A DNA stretch of 64,000 nt from Nocardioidaceae bacterium (GTDB taxonomy: Bacteria > Actinomycetota > Actinomycetes > Propionibacteriales > Nocardioidaceae): positions 62,001 to 126,000 of the forward strand of contig JAGIBL010000003.1 in the NCBI GenBank assembly GCA_017744365.1. Reading direction: 5' to 3'. Both the position numbers and the translations under genes were made by a program. Below, in pieces: positions 36,667 through 45,166 of this stretch. The stretch's first letter is position 1, and each line of letters begins with the position of its first letter. Under the pieces are notes generated by a model. It was not told where the DNA came from. It saw nothing but the letters and a program-made list of their open reading frames with translations, and did no database searches.

Positions 36667-37181
36667 GCGAGACCAGGTCGGACTCGCGCCCGCTCGGCAC
36701 GCTGCGGCGGTCCGGTGACGAGCGCGGGGTCGTGCGGCTGGAGGACGTCTACGACACCGGGATCGAGGACCTCTGGTCCGCCCTGACCGAGCCGGAGCGG
36801 CTGGCCCGCTGGCTGGTCGAGGTGGACGGCGACGACCTGCGCGTCGGCGGCGAGGTCCAGGCCCGCTTCACCAGCACGTGGACCGGTCCCGCGCGGATCG
36901 ACGTCTGCCAGGCGCCGCACCGGCTGGTGGTGACGCTCGACCCCGGCGACGAGGACGAGACCGAGCTCGAGGCGATCCTGACTCCGGAGGGCGAGCGCAC
37001 CCGGCTGGTCATCGAGGAGCGCGGGCTGCCGGTCTCCGCGCTCGCCGGGCACGGCGCCGGCTGGCAGGCGCACGTCGATGACCTGGTTGCCTACCTGGCC
37101 GGCAGCGAGACCGGCAGCTGGCGCGAGCGCTGGGTCGCACTGACGCCGGCCTACGAGGAGATCGCCGCCGCCCTGGACTGA
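36663..37181 (+). CDS. SRPBCC (AHSA1-like) domain protein
   Basis: The 172-residue product has the START/AHSA1 fold with the typical opening VRLEDVYDTGIEDLWSALTE and LARWLVEV, and the late GWQAHVDDLVAYL. Such proteins bind hydrophobic ligands, and many are encoded next to an ArsR regulator, as here. A strong GGAGGAG ribosome-binding site lies inside the end of the ArsR gene. Its 3' end overlaps the convergent menC by 31 bases. Confidence 0.85.
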   Translation: MSETRSDSRPLGTLRRSGDERGVVRLEDVYDTGIEDLWSALTEPERLARWLVEVDGDDLRVGGEVQARFTSTWTGPARIDVCQAPHRLVVTLDPGDEDETELEAILTPEGERTRLVIEERGLPVSALAGHGAGWQAHVDDLVAYLAGSETGSWRERWVALTPAYEEIAAALD

Positions 37182-38095
37182 CGTTCGGCCCACCAGGCCG
37201 CGCGGTCGGGAGCCGCGGTCGCCGGCAGCGGGTCGAGCACGACCGGGCGTCGTACGGCGAGAGCGCCGTCGACCGGGAGCAGCGGGTCGCTGACCACGTC
37301 GCTCGCGAGCAGCTGCACGGTGGCCAGTCCGCAGGCGTGCTCCAGCGACGGCAGCGCGGCGGCCAGCGCGACGCCCGCGGCAATGCCGATGCTCGTCTCC
37401 AGGGCACTGCTCACCACCACCGGCAGGCCGATGTCCTCGGCGATCCGCAGGCAGGCGCGCACGCCGCCGAGCGGCTGCACCTTGAGCACGGCGATGTCGG
37501 CGGCATCCAGGTCGCGTACCCGGTAGGGGTCCTCGGCCCGGCGGATCGACTCGTCCGCGGCGATCTTGGTCGAGACGCGGCGTCTCACCCGCGCCAAGTC
37601 CTCCACCGAGGGACACGGCTGCTCGACGTACTCAAGCCCGCCGGCGGCCCGGTCCAGCACGGGGATCCGTGCGACCGCGGTGTCGACGTCCCAGCCACCG
37701 TTGACGTCGATCCGGACCAGCCCGTCCGGACCGAGGGCGTCGCGCACCGCCTCGAGCCGGGCCTCGTCCTCGCCGGGGGCCTGACCGGGCTCGGCCACCT
37801 TGACCTTGGCGGTGCGGCAGCCGTTCGAGGCGAGCACGATCGCGCGGGCCCGCTCGGGATCGCAGGCGGGCACGGTGACGTTGACCGGGATCCTCGTCCG
37901 CAGCGGCGAGGGCCAGCCCTCGTCCGCGGCCTCGCGGGCGGCAGCCAGCCAGGGCGCGGCGGTCGCGTCGTCGTACTCCAGGAACGGGCTGAACTCCCCC
38001 CACCCGGCGTCGCCGCGCAGCAGCATCCCTTCGCGCACGTCGATGCCGCGGAAGCGCGTGGTCAGCGGGATGGAGTACACCAGCGCCTCAGGCAT
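37151..38095 (-). CDS. menC: o-succinylbenzoate synthase
   Basis: The enzyme dehydrates SHCHC to o-succinylbenzoate in menaquinone synthesis. The 314-residue product is an enolase-superfamily protein with the KxK base (TAKVKVAE), metal ligands in RIDVNGGW, YVEQP and AADES, and the second lysine in VLKVQPLGG. It overlaps menE by 8 bases upstream and the convergent SRPBCC gene by 31 bases downstream. Confidence 0.92.
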   Translation of the reverse strand: MPEALVYSIPLTTRFRGIDVREGMLLRGDAGWGEFSPFLEYDDATAAPWLAAAREAADEGWPSPLRTRIPVNVTVPACDPERARAIVLASNGCRTAKVKVAEPGQAPGEDEARLEAVRDALGPDGLVRIDVNGGWDVDTAVARIPVLDRAAGGLEYVEQPCPSVEDLARVRRRVSTKIAADESIRRAEDPYRVRDLDAADIAVLKVQPLGGVRACLRIAEDIGLPVVVSSALETSIGIAAGVALAAALPSLEHACGLATVQLLASDVVSDPLLPVDGALAVRRPVVLDPLPATAAPDRAAWWAERQSRAAAISS

Positions 38096-39047
38096 CGGCG
38101 GCCATCCTCGTCAGCGCCACCCGGTCGGGCTTGCCGTTCTCCAGCCGCGGGAGCGCGTCCACCGCGACCAGCGCGCGCGGCGCCCAGGTGCGCGGCTCGA
38201 CCGCCTCCCGTACGTCGGACAACGAGACGTCTCGTCTCGCCAGGATCGCGACCACCCGCTGCCCCCACTCCTCGTCCGGGACGCCGACCACGGCGACCTC
38301 GGCACCGAACCTCCGCGCGAGCATCTGCTCGACGGCCTGCGGCGGCACCTTCACCCCGCCCGAGTTGATGAGGTCGTCCAGGCGCGCGTCCACCTTGAGC
38401 CGGCCGTCCTCGGCCCAGTGGCCGAGGTCGTTGGTCACCAGCCAGCCGTCCCGGAAGGCAGCAGCGGTGCGCTCGGGCTCGTCCTGGTAGCCGTCGAAGA
38501 GCATCGGCCCGCGCAGCAGCACCTGGCCGTCCTCGGCGATCCGGACCTCCACCCCGTCGAGCGGGACTCCGTCGTACACGCAGCCGCCGCAGGTCTCGGA
38601 CATCCCGTAGGTCTGCACCACCGGCACGCCGGCGTCCTCGGCCTCGGCGCGCACGTCCGGGTCGAGCGGGCCGCCGCCGACCAGCACGGCGTCGTACGCG
38701 CACAGCGACGCCCACTCCGCACGCGAGCGCACCAGCTGCGTCGGTACCAACGAGACGTAGCGTCTCGCCGACGAGCCACCGCGGATCGTCCGGTAGAGCA
38801 CCTGCACGCCGGCGACGTACGTGGGCGGCAGGTTGAGCTCCCACTCTCCCGGCCCGCCGAGCCGCGCGTGGGTCGCGTCCGCCGAGGCGCGCATCGCCCG
38901 CCGGGAGAGCACCACCCGCTTCGGCTCGCCCGTCGAGCCCGAGGTCGCGATCACCAGCGGCTCGGGCTCGTCGACGGCGGCCTCCCACGCGGTGAGGAGC
39001 GCGCGGATGCCGTCGGCGTCACCGGACACGGGCCGCAGGCTGCTCAC
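38088..39047 (-). CDS. menE: o-succinylbenzoate-CoA ligase
   Basis: The enzyme activates o-succinylbenzoate with ATP and CoA. It is a short AMP-binding enzyme of 319 residues, as usual for actinobacterial MenE, with the P-loop-like VIATSGSTGEPKRVVLS, YGMSETCGG, and the hinge and C-terminal catalytic lysine in RLENGKPDR. The start is GTG at 39047 (SSLRPVSGDADG), which lies 7 bases after a -10-like TAGATT (39060-39055) and is probably leaderless. The frame stays open further upstream, through the divergent menA start. Confidence 0.9.
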   Translation of the reverse strand: MSSLRPVSGDADGIRALLTAWEAAVDEPEPLVIATSGSTGEPKRVVLSRRAMRASADATHARLGGPGEWELNLPPTYVAGVQVLYRTIRGGSSARRYVSLVPTQLVRSRAEWASLCAYDAVLVGGGPLDPDVRAEAEDAGVPVVQTYGMSETCGGCVYDGVPLDGVEVRIAEDGQVLLRGPMLFDGYQDEPERTAAAFRDGWLVTNDLGHWAEDGRLKVDARLDDLINSGGVKVPPQAVEQMLARRFGAEVAVVGVPDEEWGQRVVAILARRDVSLSDVREAVEPRTWAPRALVAVDALPRLENGKPDRVALTRMAADA

Positions 39048-39090
39048 ACCCGGGAATCTATCCACCGGCGGGACTGACAGAATCCCCGCC
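39048..39090. promoter_or_regulatory. menE/menA divergent promoter region
   Basis: Only 43 bases separate the divergent start codons. TAGATT (39060-39055, minus strand) serves menE. For menA a weaker CAGAAT (39078-39083) lies seven bases before the ATG. Both transcripts appear leaderless, and the two promoters are too close to work independently. Confidence 0.5.
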
Positions 39091-39966
39091 ATGGCAACGG
39101 CAGACCAGTGGATCCAGGGCGCCCGCCCGCGCACCCTCCCGGCGGCGGTGGCCCCCGTGCTCGCGGGCACCGGCGTCGCGGCCTGGCACCACGACGAGGT
39201 GTGGTGGAAGGCCGCGCTGGCGCTGCTGGTCTCGCTGCTGCTGCAGGTCGGCGTGAACTACGCCAACGACTACTCCGACGGCATCCGCGGCACCGACGAC
39301 GACCGGGTCGGGCCGATGCGGCTGGTGGGCTCGGGCCTGGCCCGGCCCGAGGCCGTCAAGGCGGCCGCGTTCACCGCTTTCGGCGCCGCCGCGGTCGCCG
39401 GGCTGGCGCTCGCGGTGAGCACGTCCTGGTGGCTGGTGCTCGTCGGCGCGGTGAGCATCCTGGCGGCCTGGTTCTACACCGGCGGGAAGAAGCCGTACGG
39501 GTACCTGGGCCTCGGCGAGGTGATGGTGTTCGTCTTCTTCGGCCTGGTCGCGGTGCTGGGCACGACGTACGTGCAGGCCGAGGAGCTCCCCGGCTACGCG
39601 TGGTGGCCGGCGATCGGCATCGGCGCGCTGGCCTGCGCGATCCTGGTGGCCAACAACCTGCGCGACATCCCCACCGACACCGTCGCGGGCAAGCGCACCC
39701 TGGCGGTCCGGCTCGGCGATCAGGGAACCCGGATGCTCTACGTGGTGCTCACCACCGTCGCGTTCGCGGTGCTGTTCGCCCTCGCCGCGCACACGACCTG
39801 GTGGGTCGTGCTCGGCTACCTCGGCTTCGTGCCGCTGACCCGCGCCGAGATGATCGTCAGCCGCAAGGCCGTCGGTCCCGCGCTGATCCCGGCCCTCCAG
39901 CTCACCGGCGTCGGCGAGCTGCTCTACGCCGCCGGCATCTTCGCGGGGCTGTTCATCGGACGCTGA
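39091..39966 (+). CDS. menA: 1,4-dihydroxy-2-naphthoate polyprenyltransferase
   Basis: The enzyme joins the polyprenyl tail to dihydroxynaphthoate in the membrane. The 291-residue product has about eight helices and both Asp-rich prenyltransferase motifs, NYANDYSDG and NNLRDIPTD. It starts at the ATG at 39091 (MATADQWIQGARPRTLPAAV). A large nested inverted repeat begins directly at its stop codon. Confidence 0.94.
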   Translation: MATADQWIQGARPRTLPAAVAPVLAGTGVAAWHHDEVWWKAALALLVSLLLQVGVNYANDYSDGIRGTDDDRVGPMRLVGSGLARPEAVKAAAFTAFGAAAVAGLALAVSTSWWLVLVGAVSILAAWFYTGGKKPYGYLGLGEVMVFVFFGLVAVLGTTYVQAEELPGYAWWPAIGIGALACAILVANNLRDIPTDTVAGKRTLAVRLGDQGTRMLYVVLTTVAFAVLFALAAHTTWWVVLGYLGFVPLTRAEMIVSRKAVGPALIPALQLTGVGELLYAAGIFAGLFIGR

Positions 39967-40074
39967 CCTGGCGCAAAGGTGCACGTGTTGACGCTGACCT
40001 GGCGCAAAGGCGCAGGTAGTACCTGCGCCTTTGCGCCAGGTCGGCGCGAATTACGTGCACCTTTGCGACAGGTC
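39965..40074. repeat. nested double inverted repeat between convergent genes
   Basis: The inner arms (39996-40018 and 40020-40042) are perfect 23-base inverted copies around a single base, a 47-base palindrome. The outer arms (39965-39987 and 40052-40074) are 23 bases each, with two mismatches. All four arms start with GACCTG and contain CGCAAAGG, so the unit is present twice per strand at a 31-32-base period. It separates menA from the convergent aminotransferase and could form a cruciform or a strong bidirectional terminator. Confidence 0.9.
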
Positions 40075-40081
40075 GGGGTTG

Positions 40082-41761
40082 TCAGGACGGCAGGCAGGCC
40101 CCGGGCAGCTCGAACCAGCGCAGCTGCTCGAACTCCTCGCTGACCCCGGCCGGGGGCTCGTCGGGGGCGGGCGTGGTGGCGAGCATGATCGCCTCGCCCT
40201 CCTTGAGGTAGTCGGCCAGCGCGGACTCGGGTGCGCGGTCGTCGTACCGGGGGTAGGTCATCTCGCCCTCGGGCGAGTAGCCGACCTGGTCCAGCCGCAG
40301 CAGCGGCTCGACGAGACCGTCGCGGTGGTGCCAGAGGCCGTGGGTCGCGTCGAAGCGGTAGTCGCCGAGCATCCGCCAGCCGTGCCGGGCGACCAGCCGG
40401 ACCGCCTCGACGACGTAGGAGAACGTCGCCTCGCTGATGAAGTAGTTGAAGTTCACCCGTACCCAGCCGGGCTTGATGCCCTCGCACCCCGAGGCGATCT
40501 CGTGCTCGAACTCGTGGCTGCGCTCCAGGTCGATGCCGAGCAGCCGGTGCCCGTACGGGCCGGCGCACGAGCAGCCGCCGCGCGACTGGATGCCGAACAG
40601 GTCGTTGAGCAGCGTCACCACGAAGTTGTGGTGCAGGTACCGGCCACTCGGACCGACCACGACGAACGACACGATGGAGAGCCGCTCCGCCTCGAGGTTG
40701 CCGAGGATCTGGAGGCCCGGCTCGGCCTGCCAGGCGGCGACCGCGCGGCGCAGGTAGTCCTCCTCGTGCTCACGGATCACCTCGATGCCGACGGCGTCCT
40801 TGAGCTGGAAGACCAGGCCCGCGCGGATCGCCTCGACGATGGCCGGGGTGCCGCCCTCCTCGCGCTGGACCGGGTCGTCGAGGTAGCGGTGCTCGAGCTC
40901 GTTGACGTAGGCCACCGTGCCGCCGCCGGGCACGTCCGGCACCCGGTTGGTCAGCAGCTCCCGCCGGACCACCAGCAGGCCCGGGGTGGACGGGCCGCCG
41001 ATCAGCTTGTGCGCGCTGATGTACATGCCGTCCAGGCCGTCCATCGACAGACCGACGTACGGCGCCGCGGCCGCGAAGTCCCAGCAGGCCAGCGCCCGGT
41101 GCTCGTGGAGCAGCGCGGAGATGCCGGCCACGTCGGAGAGGATGCCGGTCACGTTGGAGGCCGCTGAGAACGACCCGATCAGCAGCGGGCGGTCGGCGTA
41201 CGTCGTCAGCGCGTCGGCCAGGAACGCCCGGTCGATGTGCCCGTCGGGGTCCTCCGGCACCACCACGACGTCAGCGATGGACTCGCGCCAGGGCAGCTCG
41301 TTGGAGTGGTGCTCGAACGGGCCGATGAACACGACCGGCCGCTGGTCGGCGGGGATGTGCGCGGAGAGCGCGTGCCGGTCCTCGAGCGCGGAGGGGATGC
41401 GCAGGCCGAGGATGCCGACCAGCTTGGCGATCGCCGCGGTGCTGCCGGAGCCGGTGAACAACACGGCCACGTCCGGGTCGCCGCCGACCGCCTCGTGGAT
41501 GATCCGGCGGGCGTCCTCGCGCAGCCGGGTCGTCTGCAGGCCGGTGCCGCTGGACTCGGTGTGCGTGTTGGCATAGCGGGGCAGCACCTGGGTGCGCAGG
41601 AAGTCCTCGAGGAAGCCGATCGCCCGACCCGACGCGGTGTAGTCGGCGTAGGTCACCCGGCGGGGACCGTAGGGGCCGACCATCACCTGGTCGTCGCCGA
41701 TCACCGACTCCCGGATCCGGCGCAGCAGTGCCGTCTCAGCGGGCGGGGTCTCGGTGGGCAT
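40082..41761 (-). CDS. class-V aminotransferase / cysteine desulfurase-like PLP enzyme
   Basis: This PLP-dependent protein of 559 residues is related to SufS/CsdA. It has [11 protein letters not shown] near the N-terminus, [16 protein letters not shown], the PLP lysine in [14 protein letters not shown], and a cysteine loop [16 protein letters not shown]. It is about 150 residues longer than SufS, the extra part being C-terminal. It starts at the stop of the DUF4229 gene with a one-base overlap. Desulfurase activity is possible, but no sulfur acceptor gene is adjacent. Confidence 0.85.
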   Translation of the reverse strand: MPTETPPAETALLRRIRESVIGDDQVMVGPYGPRRVTYADYTASGRAIGFLEDFLRTQVLPRYANTHTESSGTGLQTTRLREDARRIIHEAVGGDPDVAVLFTGSGSTAAIAKLVGILGLRIPSALEDRHALSAHIPADQRPVVFIGPFEHHSNELPWRESIADVVVVPEDPDGHIDRAFLADALTTYADRPLLIGSFSAASNVTGILSDVAGISALLHEHRALACWDFAAAAPYVGLSMDGLDGMYISAHKLIGGPSTPGLLVVRRELLTNRVPDVPGGGTVAYVNELEHRYLDDPVQREEGGTPAIVEAIRAGLVFQLKDAVGIEVIREHEEDYLRRAVAAWQAEPGLQILGNLEAERLSIVSFVVVGPSGRYLHHNFVVTLLNDLFGIQSRGGCSCAGPYGHRLLGIDLERSHEFEHEIASGCEGIKPGWVRVNFNYFISEATFSYVVEAVRLVARHGWRMLGDYRFDATHGLWHHRDGLVEPLLRLDQVGYSPEGEMTYPRYDDRAPESALADYLKEGEAIMLATTPAPDEPPAGVSEEFEQLRWFELPGACLPS

Positions 41762-42036
41762 CAGTCGGCGTCTTCCGAGGCGTCTTCCTTGGCCTTCATC
41801 TCCTCGAACCTGGCGGAGGCGCGCTCGGCCCGGGCCTGGACGCTCTTCGCGAACTCCTCCCGCGGGCCGGCCAGCAGCCGCAGCGAGAGCACCGAGGAGA
41901 GCACCGCGGCGACGACGAGGAGCCAGATGACCGCCTCCTCGCCGGCCCCGAACAGGGCCGCGATGCCGGTCAGCACCACCCAGACGAGCACGAACAGGCC
42001 GATACGGAGACCGGTGTAGACGAGGAAGGGCTTCAC
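41761..42036 (-). CDS. DUF4229 family small membrane protein
   Basis: This 91-residue protein has two hydrophobic segments (about 6-28 and 34-56) and a charged, Ala/Glu/Lys-rich C-terminal tail that may be a coiled coil. It matches the DUF4229 pattern found close to menA in many actinobacteria. Function is unknown. It probably leads a two-gene operon with the aminotransferase. Confidence 0.75.
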   Translation of the reverse strand: MKPFLVYTGLRIGLFVLVWVVLTGIAALFGAGEEAVIWLLVVAAVLSSVLSLRLLAGPREEFAKSVQARAERASARFEEMKAKEDASEDAD

Positions 42037-42091
42037 CGGTTCAGGATAGATCCGCCTCCGGCGGCTTCCGCGGCCTGGTTACGCTGGAGTG

Positions 42092-42322
42092 GTGATCCGC
42101 TTCGTGGTCTTCCTGCTGCTCCTCGCCGTCGCGCTGTACGGCGTGTTCTGGGCGATCGACCGCAGGAACAACAACGGATCCGGCCCCTCGTCGCGCCCCT
42201 CCCCCCGTGGCCCTGTCGGCCCGGACGACGACGAGAGCTTCCTGCGCGACCTCGAGCGCCGGAGGCACAACCCGACGGATCGGCACCCGCCCGACCGGCC
42301 CGAGAACCCAGGAGATTCATGA
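42092..42322 (+). CDS. small single-helix membrane protein
   Basis: This 76-residue protein has one N-terminal membrane segment ([21 protein letters not shown]) followed by an acidic, Pro/Arg-rich tail. The GTG at 42092 is chosen over the adjacent GTG at 42089 because TACGCT (42080-42085) lies six bases before it, the leaderless spacing seen at other genes here. Its stop overlaps the glutathione peroxidase start (ATGA). Function unknown. Confidence 0.7.
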   Translation: MIRFVVFLLLLAVALYGVFWAIDRRNNNGSGPSSRPSPRGPVGPDDDESFLRDLERRRHNPTDRHPPDRPENPGDS

Positions 42323-42801
42323 CCAGCCTCAGCGACTTCTCCGCGACGACCCTCACCGGACAGGAGCAGGACCTCGCGGCCTACGCCGGCAAGGTGGTGC
42401 TCGTCGTCAACACGGCCTCGCAGTGCGGGCTGACCCCGCAGTTCTCGGGCTTGGAGAGCCTCTACGAGAAGTACGTCGACCAGGGGCTGGTGATCCTCGG
42501 CTTCCCCTGCAACCAGTTCGCCGGGCAGGAGCCGGGCGACTCCGACGAGATCGGCGCGTTCTGCCAGAAGAACTACGGGGTCAGCTTCCCGATGTTCGAG
42601 AAGATCGACGTCAACGGCGGCGACGCGCACCCGCTCTACCAGTGGCTCAAGACCGAGAAGGGCGGCCTGCTGGGCGACGCGATCAAGTGGAACTTCACCA
42701 AGTTCCTGGTCGGCAAGGACGGGCAGGTCATCAAGCGCTTCGCGCCGACCACCGAGCCGGAGAAGCTGATCCCCGACATCGAGGCTGCGCTCGCCTCCTG
42801 A
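42319..42801 (+). CDS. glutathione peroxidase (thiol peroxidase)
   Basis: The enzyme is a 160-residue non-selenium GPx that reduces peroxides, in bacteria usually with thioredoxin. The catalytic tetrad is visible as Cys36 (TASQCGLT), Gln70 (FAGQEPG) and Trp124-Asn125 (IKWNFTKF). A GGAGA ribosome-binding site precedes the ATG. It is coupled to the small membrane protein upstream. Confidence 0.92.
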   Translation: MTSLSDFSATTLTGQEQDLAAYAGKVVLVVNTASQCGLTPQFSGLESLYEKYVDQGLVILGFPCNQFAGQEPGDSDEIGAFCQKNYGVSFPMFEKIDVNGGDAHPLYQWLKTEKGGLLGDAIKWNFTKFLVGKDGQVIKRFAPTTEPEKLIPDIEAALAS

Positions 42802-42821
42802 ACCCGGGGCCGGGCGCCGGT

Positions 42822-43193
42822 TCAGCTCCCGGCCGGCTCGATCACCGCGACCACGCGCTCCTCGGTGCGCGGGTACGGCTCGTCGACGTACTTGGCGACC
42901 AGCCGGTCGATGATCTCCCACGCCTGGTCACCCTCGATCCAGGCCACCACCCGTCCTTGGAGCAGCGTCGGCGCGAACGGGTTCTCCGCGGGGGCGATGG
43001 AGATCGCCAGTCGCGGGTCCCGGCGCAGGTTGCGCGCCTTGCGGGTGCCGGGACCGGTGAACAGCACCACGCGGTCGCCCTCGGTGCCGACGTACACCGG
43101 CGTGGAGTGCGGCGAGCCGTCGGGAAGAACCGTGGCCAGGTGGCCGATCGCGGGGCCGTCGAGGACGCGGCGCAGATCGGGGTCGAGGCTCAT
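42822..43193 (-). CDS. PPOX-class F420-dependent oxidoreductase
   Basis: This 123-residue protein has the split beta-barrel flavin/deazaflavin fold, with the usual opening IGHLATVLPDGSPHSTPVYV, then KARNLRRDPRLAISI. Actinobacterial members of this size mostly use F420H2. It overlaps the upstream dihydrofolate reductase-like gene by 4 bases (ATGA). Confidence 0.85.
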   Translation of the reverse strand: MSLDPDLRRVLDGPAIGHLATVLPDGSPHSTPVYVGTEGDRVVLFTGPGTRKARNLRRDPRLAISIAPAENPFAPTLLQGRVVAWIEGDQAWEIIDRLVAKYVDEPYPRTEERVVAVIEPAGS

Positions 43194-43780
43194 CGGACGA
43201 CCTCGTAGTGCAGGTGCGTGACGCCCGGAGCCGGCACGGCCTCGACGAGGCGCAGGCTCACGTGCTCGGGCAGGGAGCCGAAGAAGGGCCGGCCGCCGCC
43301 GAGCAGCACCGGCACCTGGTGGAGCACGACCTCGTCGACGAGGCCGGCGGCCAGGGCCGCAGTCACCACGCCTCCGCCCATGAGCGCGACGTCCTTGTCG
43401 CCGGCCAGGCCGCGCGCGGTCGCGACCGCGTCCTCGATCCCGGTGGTGACCAGGGTCTGACGCTCGTTCGGGGGGATCGACCGGTGGCTCAGGACGACCA
43501 GCGGAGCGGTCGGGTGCGGGGTGCCACCGGCGGCCCAGCCCGAGTCGTCGTAGGTGTTGCGACCCGCCAGCGAGACGCCGACGCGGCCGGCGAGGGCGTC
43601 GAAGACGCGGGCGCTGGGCTCGCTGAGCCGGAAGCCGCCGAGCTCCTGGCTGGGGGTGTCGCCGTCGAAGTACCAGTCGAACAGCATCGACCCGTCGCCG
43701 AGCCCGCGGCCGCTCCCGGGGTCGCGTCCGGTGATGTAGCCGTCGACCGAGACCGACAGGGCGGTGATGACCTTGCTCAT
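43190..43780 (-). CDS. dihydrofolate reductase family protein
   Basis: This 196-residue RibD C-terminal/DHFR-like reductase has MSKVITALSVSVDGYITG at the N-terminus, GRNTYDDSG, and the nucleotide motif VALMGGGVVTAALAAGLVDEV. Such stand-alone proteins are probably NADPH reductases of unknown substrate. AAGGA precedes the ATG. It diverges from the HxlR regulator, which is likely to control it. Confidence 0.85.
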   Translation of the reverse strand: MSKVITALSVSVDGYITGRDPGSGRGLGDGSMLFDWYFDGDTPSQELGGFRLSEPSARVFDALAGRVGVSLAGRNTYDDSGWAAGGTPHPTAPLVVLSHRSIPPNERQTLVTTGIEDAVATARGLAGDKDVALMGGGVVTAALAAGLVDEVVLHQVPVLLGGGRPFFGSLPEHVSLRLVEAVPAPGVTHLHYEVVR

Positions 43781-43822
43781 GCCGAGATCCTTTCGGAGTT
43801 CCTTGAAGAGACTCAGCGACCG

Positions 43823-43860
43823 TAGCATGACGAAGTTCCTTGAGGGAACCCCAAATGCTA
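43823..43860. promoter_or_regulatory. nested palindromic operator, HxlR/reductase intergenic
   Basis: Outer arms TAGCAT (43823-43828) and ATGCTA (43855-43860) and inner arms GTTCC (43835-43839) and GGAAC (43845-43849) share nearly the same centre. The -10 boxes of both divergent genes lie at its edges: TACGGT (43824-43819, minus strand) and TAGATT (43859-43864, plus strand). GTTCCTTGA is repeated at 43798-43806. It is a good candidate operator for the HxlR product. Confidence 0.6.
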
Positions 43861-43870
43861 GATTGTCGCC

Positions 43871-44317
43871 ATGCAACGGACCGACTTCGGCCAGCTCGCG
43901 TGCTCGATCGCACGCACCCTCGACGTGGTCGGCGAGCCCTGGTCGCCGCTGATCCTGCGTGACGTGTTCGCCGGGGTGACCCGCTTCGAGCAGATCCAGG
44001 CCGACCTCGGTATCTCCCGCAAGGTTCTCACCGAGCGGCTGAACCACCTCGTCGAGCGTGGCGTCCTCGAGCGCCGGCCCTACGACAACCGCCCGCGCTA
44101 CGAGTACCACCTGACCGAGAAGGGCACCGAGCTCGTCGACATGCTCATGGTGATGATCGGCTGGGGCGACAAGTGGCTCGCGGGCGAGGCCGGCCCGCCG
44201 GTGCTGTACCGGCACCACGACTGCGGCGAGATCAGCCACGTCGACCTGGTCTGCGCCCACTGCCGCGAACCGATGCATGCCGGCAATGTCGACCTGCTGC
44301 CCGGTCCGGGCGGGTAG
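43871..44317 (+). CDS. HxlR family transcriptional regulator
   Basis: This 148-residue winged-helix protein has the HxlR core (VGEPWSPLILRDVFAGVTRFEQIQ, split by helices; LGISRKVLTERLNHLVERGV) and a short C-terminal part with Cys and His residues (HHDCGEISHVDLVCAHC) that may bind a metal. The ATG lies six bases after TAGATT and is probably leaderless. HxlR proteins often control adjacent reductases that detoxify electrophiles, which fits the divergent gene pair. Confidence 0.88.
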   Translation: MQRTDFGQLACSIARTLDVVGEPWSPLILRDVFAGVTRFEQIQADLGISRKVLTERLNHLVERGVLERRPYDNRPRYEYHLTEKGTELVDMLMVMIGWGDKWLAGEAGPPVLYRHHDCGEISHVDLVCAHCREPMHAGNVDLLPGPGG

Positions 44318-44328
44318 CCTCCGGTGCC

Positions 44329-45123
44329 ATGAAACTTGCTGCTCTCGGTGTGGTGGCGATGGGCGTCGGCGTTGCGCTGACCGAGCCCGGACTGATCGGT
44401 ATCGGCGCGTTCTGGGTGCTCATGGGGCTCCTGGCGCGCGTCCACGGGCAGCGGCTCAAGGAGCTGCAGGCCCAGAACAAGGCCGAGGACGAGAAGGCGA
44501 AGCCCGCGATCGACGGGCGCACGTTCGCGCTCGGCACGGCACTCTGGCTCGGGCTGGGACTGCCGTCCCTGGCCGTCGGCCTCTTCGAGATCGGCATCAG
44601 TGCCGAGCACGAGGACTGGCGCTGGCTGCCGATCGTGGTCGGCGGGTTCGCCCTGGGCATCGGTGTGGTGAGCGCGATGCTCTACCTGCTCGGCGGCGCT
44701 GCCCTCAAGGTCGCCGAGCGCGGTCCGGCCAAGACCGTCCCGGCCACGGTCCGGATCCGGGCGATGCGCGAGACCGGGACCTACATCAACGAGCGCCCGC
44801 GGCTGGAGTTCGAGCTGACCGTCGAGCCCGAGCCGGCCAGCGGCGTGGCGTCGTACGAGGTCACGAAGAAGGCGACGGTGCCGTTCACGGCCATGGGCTC
44901 GCTGCGCGTCGGCGACGGGTTCCGGGCGCGGGTCGCCGGCCCGGAGGAGCCCACCGCGATGGACATCTTCTGGGACGAGCCGGTCTCCGCGACCGCGGCG
45001 AGCGGCGCCGAGGACACCGACGTCTCCACGCGGCTCGACGAGCTCGACCGGCTGCACCGGGAGTCGAAGATCAGCGACGAGGAGTACCAGGCGCAGCGCG
45101 GAAGGATCCTGGGATCCCTCTGA
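44329..45123 (+). CDS. SHOCT-domain membrane protein
   Basis: The 264-residue product has two membrane segments near the N-terminus, two more at about 66-88 and 100-122, a beta-rich cytoplasmic or extracytoplasmic region, and a C-terminal SHOCT motif (LDELDRLHRESKISDEEYQA). TAGCCT (44315-44320), overlapping the HxlR stop, lies eight bases before the ATG. Function unknown; SHOCT segments are thought to mediate oligomerisation. Confidence 0.75.
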   Translation: MKLAALGVVAMGVGVALTEPGLIGIGAFWVLMGLLARVHGQRLKELQAQNKAEDEKAKPAIDGRTFALGTALWLGLGLPSLAVGLFEIGISAEHEDWRWLPIVVGGFALGIGVVSAMLYLLGGAALKVAERGPAKTVPATVRIRAMRETGTYINERPRLEFELTVEPEPASGVASYEVTKKATVPFTAMGSLRVGDGFRARVAGPEEPTAMDIFWDEPVSATAASGAEDTDVSTRLDELDRLHRESKISDEEYQAQRGRILGSL

Positions 45124-45166
45124 TGTAGCCATGGACGTGGTCCGGCGGTAGTGCCAGCGTGGTCCC

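Noticed and set aside
37151-37181. 31-base 3' overlap of menC and the SRPBCC gene considered as a misassembly or wrong stop
   Set aside because: Both proteins keep plausible C-termini and normal lengths; convergent overlaps of this size are common in compact genomes.
39965-40074. Considered as terminal inverted repeats of a small transposon
   Set aside because: There is no sequence between the inner arms beyond one base, no flanking duplication that I can see and no transposase.
42831-43913. Fused reading of PPOX and dihydrofolate reductase-like genes considered as one protein
   Set aside because: The two genes are in different frames with a 4-base stop/start overlap; the long upstream extension of the PPOX frame runs through the reductase gene in a non-coding frame.
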